From: Globodera rostochiensis
Lineage: Eukaryota > Nematoda > Chromadorea > Rhabditida > Heteroderidae
Reading direction: 5' to 3'
Length of the DNA: 64,000 bases
Assembly: GCA_018350325.1 (NCBI GenBank)
Contig: JAEVLN010000016.1
Location: 1,286,693-1,350,692, forward strand
Part shown: in pieces, positions 58,001-64,000 of the stretch
Numbering within the stretch: position 1 is the stretch's first letter
How the letters are laid out: every line of letters begins with the position of its first letter
Notes under the pieces: generated by a model
The model's input: the letters and a program-made list of their open reading frames with translations, nothing else
Databases searched by the model: none
Told to the model about the DNA's origin: nothing
Position numbers and translations under genes: made by a program

Positions 58001-61000
58001 GATGGGGTGCATTCTTGTCCAAATTACTCTCGCCGTCTGACTCTCTCTTTTTAGTACACTATTTCTCCAAAAATAAAATTTTCAGAAATTAAACTAAAAC
58101 AATTTTTAGATGGGGTGCATTCTTGTCCAAATTACTCTCGCCGTCTGACTCTCTCTTTTTAGTACACTATTTCACCAAAAAATAAAATTTTCAGAAATTA
58201 AACTAAAACAATTTTTAGATGGGGTGCATTCTTGTCCAAATTACTCTCGCCGTCTGACTCTCTCTTTTTAGTACACTATTTCTCTAAAAAATAAAATTTT
58301 CAGAAATTAAACTAAAACAATTTTTAGATGGGGTGCATTCTTGTCCAAATTACTCTCGCCGCCTGACTCTCTCTTTTTAGTACACTATTTCTCCAAAAAA
58401 TAAAATTTTCAGAAATTAAACTAAAACAATTTTTAGATGGGGTGCATTCTTGTCCAAATTACTCTCGCCGCCTGACTCTCTCTTTTTAGCACACTATTTC
58501 TTCAAAAAATAAAATTTTCAGAAATTAAACTAAATCAATTTTTAGATGGGGTGCATTCTTGTGCAAATTACTCTCGCCGTCTGACTCTCTCTTTTTAGTA
58601 CACTATTTCACCAAAAAAGAAAATTTCAGAAATTAAACTAAAACAATTTTTAGATGGGGTGCATTCTTGTCCAAATTACTCTCGCCGTCTGACTCTCTCT
58701 TTTTAGTACACTATTTCTCCAAAAAATAAAATTTTCAGAAATTAAACTAAATCAATTTTTAGATGGGGTGCATTCTTGTCCAAATTACTCTCGCCGTCTG
58801 ACTCTCTCTTTTTAGTACACTATTTCTCCAAAAAATAAAATTTTCAGAAATTAAACTAAAACAATTTTTAGATGGGGTGCATTCTTGTCCAAATTACTCT
58901 CGCCGTCTGACTCTCTCTTTTTAGTACACTATTTCTCTAAAAAATAAAATTTTCAGAAATTAAACTAAAACAATTTTTAGATGGGGTGCATTCTTGTCCA
59001 AATTACTCTCGCCGTTTGACTCTCTCTTTTTAGTACACTATTTCCCCAAAAAATAAAATTTTCAGAAATTAAACTAAAACAATTTTTAGATGGGGTGCAT
59101 TCTTGTCCAAATTACTCTCGCCGTCTGACTCTCTCTTTTTAGTACACTATTTCTCCAAAAAATAAAATTTTCAGAAATTAAACTAAAACAATTTTTAGAT
59201 GGGGTGCATTCTTGTCCAAATTACTCTCGCCGTCTGACTCTCTCTTTTTAGTACACTATTTCTCCAAAAAATAAAATTTTCAGAAATTAAACTAAAACAA
59301 TTTTTAGATGGGGTGCATTCTTGTCCAAATTACTCTCGCCGTCTGACTCTCTCTTTTTAGTACACTATTTCTCCAAAAAATAAAATTTTCAGAAATTAAA
59401 CTAAAACAATTTTTAGATGGGGTGCATTCTTGTCCAAATTACTCTCGCCGTCTGACTCTCTCTTTTTAGTACACTATTTCTCCAAAAAATAAAATTTTCA
59501 GAAATTAAACTAAAACAATTTTTAGATGGGGTGCATTCTTGTCCAAATTACTCTCGCCGTCTGACTCTCTCTTTTTAGTACACTATTTCTCCAAAAAATA
59601 AAATTTTCAGAAATTAAACTAAAACAATTTTTAGATGGGGTGCATTCTTGTCCAAATTACTCTCGCCGTCTGACTCTCTCTTTTTAGTACACTATTTCTC
59701 CGAAAAATAAAATTTTCAGAAATTAAACTAAAACAATTTTTAGATGGGGTGCATTCTTGTGCAAATTACTCTCGCCGTCTGACTCTCTCTTTTTAGTACA
59801 CTATTTCTCCAAAAAATAAAATTTTCAGAAATTAAACTAAAACAATTTTTAGATGGGGTGCATTCTTGTCCAAATTACTCTCGCCGTCTGACTCTCTCTT
59901 TTTAGTACACTATTTCCCCAAAAAATAAAATTTTCAGAAATTAAACTAAAACAATTTTTAGATGGGGTGCATTCTTGTCCAAATTACTCTTGCCGTCTGA
60001 CTCTCTCTTTTTAGTACACTATTTCTCCGAAAAATAAAATTTTCAGAAATTAAACTAAAACAATTTTTAGATGGGGTGCATTCTTGTCCAAATTACTCTC
60101 GCCGTCTGACTCTCTCTTTTTAGTACACTATTTCTCCAAAAAATAAAATTTCAGAAATTAAACTAAAACAATTTTTAGATGGGGTGCATTCTTGTCCAAA
60201 TTACTCTCGCCGTCTGACTCTCTCTTTTTAGTACACTATTTCTCCAAAAAATAAAATTTTCAGAAATTAAACTAAAACAATTTTTAGATGGGGTGCATTC
60301 TTGTCCAAATTACTCTCGCCGTTTGACTCTCTCTTTTTAGTACACTATTTCTCCGAAAAATAAAATTTTCAGAAATTAAACTAAACAATTTTTAGATGGG
60401 GTGCATTCTTGTCCAAATTACTCTCGCCGTTTGACTCTCTCTTTTTAGTACACTATTTCACCAAAAAATAAAATTTTCAGAAATTAAACTAAAACAATTT
60501 TTAGATGGGGTGCATTCTTGTCCAAATTACTCTCGCCGTCTGACTCTCTCTTTTTAGTACACTATTTCACCAAAAAATAAAATTTTCAGAAATTAAACTA
60601 AAACAATTTTTAGATGGGGTGCATTCTTGTCCAAATTACTCTCGCCGCCTGACTCTCTCTTTTTAGTACACTATTTCTCTAAAAAATAAAATTTCAGAAA
60701 TTAAACTAAAACAATTTTTAGATGGGGTGCATTCTTGTCCAAATTACTCTCGCCGTCTGACTCTCTCTTTTTAGTACACTATTTCACCAAAAAATAAAAT
60801 TTTCAGAAATTAAACTAAAACAATTTTTAGATGGGGTGCATTCTTGTCCAAATTACTCTCGCCGTCTGACTCTCTCTTTTTAGTACACTATTTCTCCGAA
60901 AAATAAAATTTTCAGAAATTAAACTAAATCAATTTTTAGATGGGGTGCATTCTTGTGCAAATTACTCTCGCCGTCTGACTCTCTCTTTTTAGTACACTAT

Positions 61001-64000
61001 TTCTCCTAAAAAATAAAATTTCAGAAATTAAACTAAAACAATTTTTAGATGGGGTGCATTCTTGTCCAAATTACTCTTGCCGTCTGACTCTCTCTTTTTA
61101 GTACACTATTTCTCCGAAAAATAAAATTTTCAGAAATTAAACTAAATCAATTTTTAGATGGGGTGCATTCTTGTCCAAATTACTCTCGCCGTCTGACTCT
61201 CTCTTTTTAGTACACTATTTCTCCGAAAAATAAAATTTTCAGAAATTAAACTAAATCAATTTTTAGATGGGGTGCATTCTTGTGCAAATTACTCTCGCCG
61301 TCTGACTCTCTCTTTTAGTACACTATTTCTCCGAAAAATAAAATTTTCAGAAATTAAACTAAATCAATTTTTAGATGGGGTGCATTCTTGTGCAAATTAC
61401 TCTCGCCGTCTGACTCTCTCTTTTTAGTACACTATTTCACCAAAAAATAAAATTTTCAGAAATTAAACTAAAACAATTTTTAGATGGGGTGCATTCTTGT
61501 CCAAATTACTCTTGCCGTCTGACTCTCTCTTTTTAGTACACTATTTCTCCGAAAAATAAAATTTCTGAAATTAAACTAAAACAATTTTTAGATGGGGTGC
61601 ATTCTTGTCAAAATTACTCGTGCCGTCTGACTCTCTCTTTTTAGAACACTATTTCACCAAAAAATAAAATTTTCAGAAATTAAACTAAAACAATTTTTAG
61701 ATGGGGTGCATTCTTGTCCAAATTACTCTTGCTGTCTGACTCTCTCTTTTTAGTACACTATTTCTCCGAAAAATAAAATTTTCAGAAATTAAACTAAATC
61801 AATTTTTAGATGGGGTGCATTCTTGTGCAAATTACTCTCGCCGTCTGACTCTCTCTTTTTAGTACACTATTTCTCTAAAAAATAAAATTTCAGAAATTAA
61901 ACTAAAACAATTTTTAGATGGGGTGCATTCTTGTCAAAATTACTCTTGCCGTCTGACTCTCTCTTTTTAGTACACTATTTCTCCGAAAAATAAAATTTTC
62001 AGAAATTAAACTAAATCAATTTTTAGATGGGGTGCATTCTTGTCCAAATTACTCTTGCCGTCTGACTCTCTCTTTTTAGTACACTATTTCTCCGAAAAAT
62101 AAAATTTTCAGAAATTAAACTAAATCAATTTTTAGATGGGGTGCATTCTTGTGCAAATTACTCTCGCCGTCTGACTCTCTCTTTTAGTACACTATTTCTC
62201 CGAAAAATAAAATTTTCAGAAATTAAACTAAATCAATTTTTAGATGGGGTGCATTCTTGTGCAAATTACTCTCGCCGTCTGACTCTCTCTTTTTAGTACA
62301 CTATTTCACCAAAAAATAAAATTTTCAGAAATTAAACTAAAACAATTTTTAGATGGGGTGCATTCTTGTCCAAATTACTCTTGCCGTCTGACTCTCTCTT
62401 TTTAGTACACTATTTCTCCGAAAAATAAAATTTTCAGAAATTAAACTAAATCAATTTTTAGATGGGGTGCATTCTTGTCCAAATTACTCTTGCCGTCTGA
62501 CTCTCTCTTTTTAGTACACTATTTCTCCGAAAAATAAAATTTTCAGAAATTAAACTAAATCAATTTTTAGATTTTTTAGATGGGGTGCATTTTTGTCCAA
62601 ATTACTCTTGCCGTCTGACTCTCTCTTTTTAGTAGACTATTTCTCCGAAAAATAAAATTTTCAGAAATTAAACTAAATCAATTTTTAGATGGGGTGCATT
62701 CTTGTGCAAATTACTCTCGCCGTCTGACTCTCTCTTTTTAGAACACTATTTCACCAAAAAATAAAATTTTCAGAAATTAAACTAAAACAATTTTTAGATG
62801 GGGTGCATTCTTGTCCAAATTACTCTTGCTGTCTGACTCTCTCTTTTTAGTACACTATTTCTCCGAAAAATAAAATTTTCAGAAATTAAACTAAATCAAT
62901 TTTTAGATGGGGTGCATTCTTGTGCAAATTACTCTCGCCGTCTGACTCTCTCTTTTTAGTACACTATTTCTCTAAAAAATAAAATTTCAGAAATTAAACT
63001 AAAACAATTTTTAGATGGGGTGCATTCTTGTCAAAATTACTCTTGCCGTCTGACTCTCTCTTTTTAGTACACTATTTCTCCGAAAAATAAAATTTTCAGA
63101 AATTAAACTAAATCAATTTTTAGATGGGGTGCATTCTTGTGCAAATTACTCTCGCCGTCTGACTCTCTCTTTTTAGTACCCTATTTCATCAAAAAATAAA
63201 ATTTTCAGAAATTAAACTAAATCAATTTTTAGATGGGGTGCATTCTTGTCCAAATTACTCTCGCCGTCTGACTCTCTCTTTTTAGCACACTAATCTCCAA
63301 AAAATAAAATTTTCAGAAATTAAACTAAAACAATTTTAGATGGGGTGCATTCTTGTCCAAATTACTCTTGCTGTCTGACTCTCTCTTTTTAGTACACTAT
63401 TTACTCCGAAAAATAAAATTTTCAGAAATTAAACTAAATCAATTTTTAGATGGGGTGCATTCTTGTGCAAATTACTCTCGCCGTCTGACTCTCTCTTTTT
63501 AGTACACTATTTCACCAAAAAATAAAATTTTCAGAAATTAAACTAAAACAATTTTTAGATGGGGTGCATTCTTGTCCAAATTACTCTCGCCGTCTGACTC
63601 TCTCTTTTTAGAACACTATTTCACCAAAAAATAAAATTTTCAGAAATTAAACTAAAACAATTTTTAGATGGGGTGCATTCTTGTCCAAATTACTCTTGCT
63701 GTCTGACTCTCTCTTTTTAGTACACTATTTCTCCGAAAAATAAAATTTCTGAAATTAAACTAAAACAATTTTTAGATGGGGTGCATTCTTGTCAAAATTA
63801 CTCGTGCCGTCTGACTCTCTCTTTTTAGAACACTATTTCACCAAAAAATAAAATTTTCAGAAATTAAACTAAAACAATTTTTAGATGGGGTGCATTCTTG
63901 TCCAAATTACTCTTGCTGTCTGACTCTCTCTTTTTAGTACACTATTTCTCCGAAAAATAAAATTTTCAGAAATTAAACTAAATCAATTTTTAGATGGGGT
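49098..64000 (+). repeat. Satellite 5: 109-bp tandem array, about 137 monomers, runs past the window end
   Basis: Unit: AGATGGGGTGCATTCTTG, CCAAATTACTCTCGCCG, CTGACTCTCTCTTTTTAG, ACACTATTTCTCC, AATAAAATTTTCAGAAATTA. Period 109 bp. Variants: TCAAATCAA or AAAACAA, CTTGTGC or CTTGTCC, and CTATTTCACC, CTCTA or CTCCG. Subtypes alternate in the left third and right fifth; the centre (about 55-60 kb) is most uniform. One monomer is cut near 56366, and a small duplication (TTTTTAGATTTTTTAG) lies near 62570. No reading frame of note. Confidence 0.97.

Noticed and set aside
14187..64000. CRISPR-like arrays
   Set aside because: The repeats are head-to-tail satellites without unique spacers, in eukaryotic DNA.

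Overview
This is eukaryotic DNA, AT-rich and repeat-dominated, most likely from a plant-parasitic cyst nematode (Heteroderidae; Globodera or Heterodera type). The reasons are a multi-copy gene family whose proteins start [14 protein letters not shown], with an F-box-like N-terminus, which I recognise from memory as a large family in cyst nematodes, together with short introns ending in the nematode-style acceptor TTTTCAG. The genus is inference; no species can be fixed from this window.

Left part (1-14.2 kb): one apparently intact five-exon gene of the F-box-like family (4593-6100, + strand, 352 aa), several broken relatives on both strands (6425-6965, 8352-9340, 11182-12515, 13080-13231), a fragmentary kinesin-light-chain-like TPR gene on the - strand (1870-2870), and two non-autonomous hAT-type DNA transposons with perfect 8-bp target duplications (502-1415 and 9586-10439).

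Middle (14.2-28.1 kb): a 12.5-kb satellite array of ~120-bp monomers in two alternating subfamilies, followed by ~11 copies of a 131-bp satellite. From 28.1 to 44 kb the DNA is a patchwork: more F-box-like pseudogene pieces, an inverted duplication (28202-28939 versus 42661-43400) whose two arms carry the same 191-bp tRNA-like insertion, a 285-bp tandem array of that tRNA-like element, two more hAT-type elements (30578-31930 and 41283-42163), a TA-flanked foldback MITE (34392-34701), and a GC-rich ~430-bp tandem repeat carrying hairpins beside a possible - strand gene (36167-38455).

Right part (44.2-64 kb): a higher-order array built from a 132-bp and a 138-bp satellite (44197-49097), then ~137 copies of a 109-bp satellite that runs off the window end. 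In all, satellites fill a little over half of the window. No rRNA gene, no convincing functional tRNA and no transposase gene was seen.

The most interesting pattern is that four hAT-type elements with different ends, each proven by a perfect 8-bp duplication and one also by a paralogous empty site, share an internal cassette: a GC-rich palindrome (GGCGGTGCC, GATA, then its reverse complement) next to long G/C runs. Three of the four also carry a degenerate tRNA-like A-box/B-box module. This looks like modular, cassette-swapping non-autonomous transposons.
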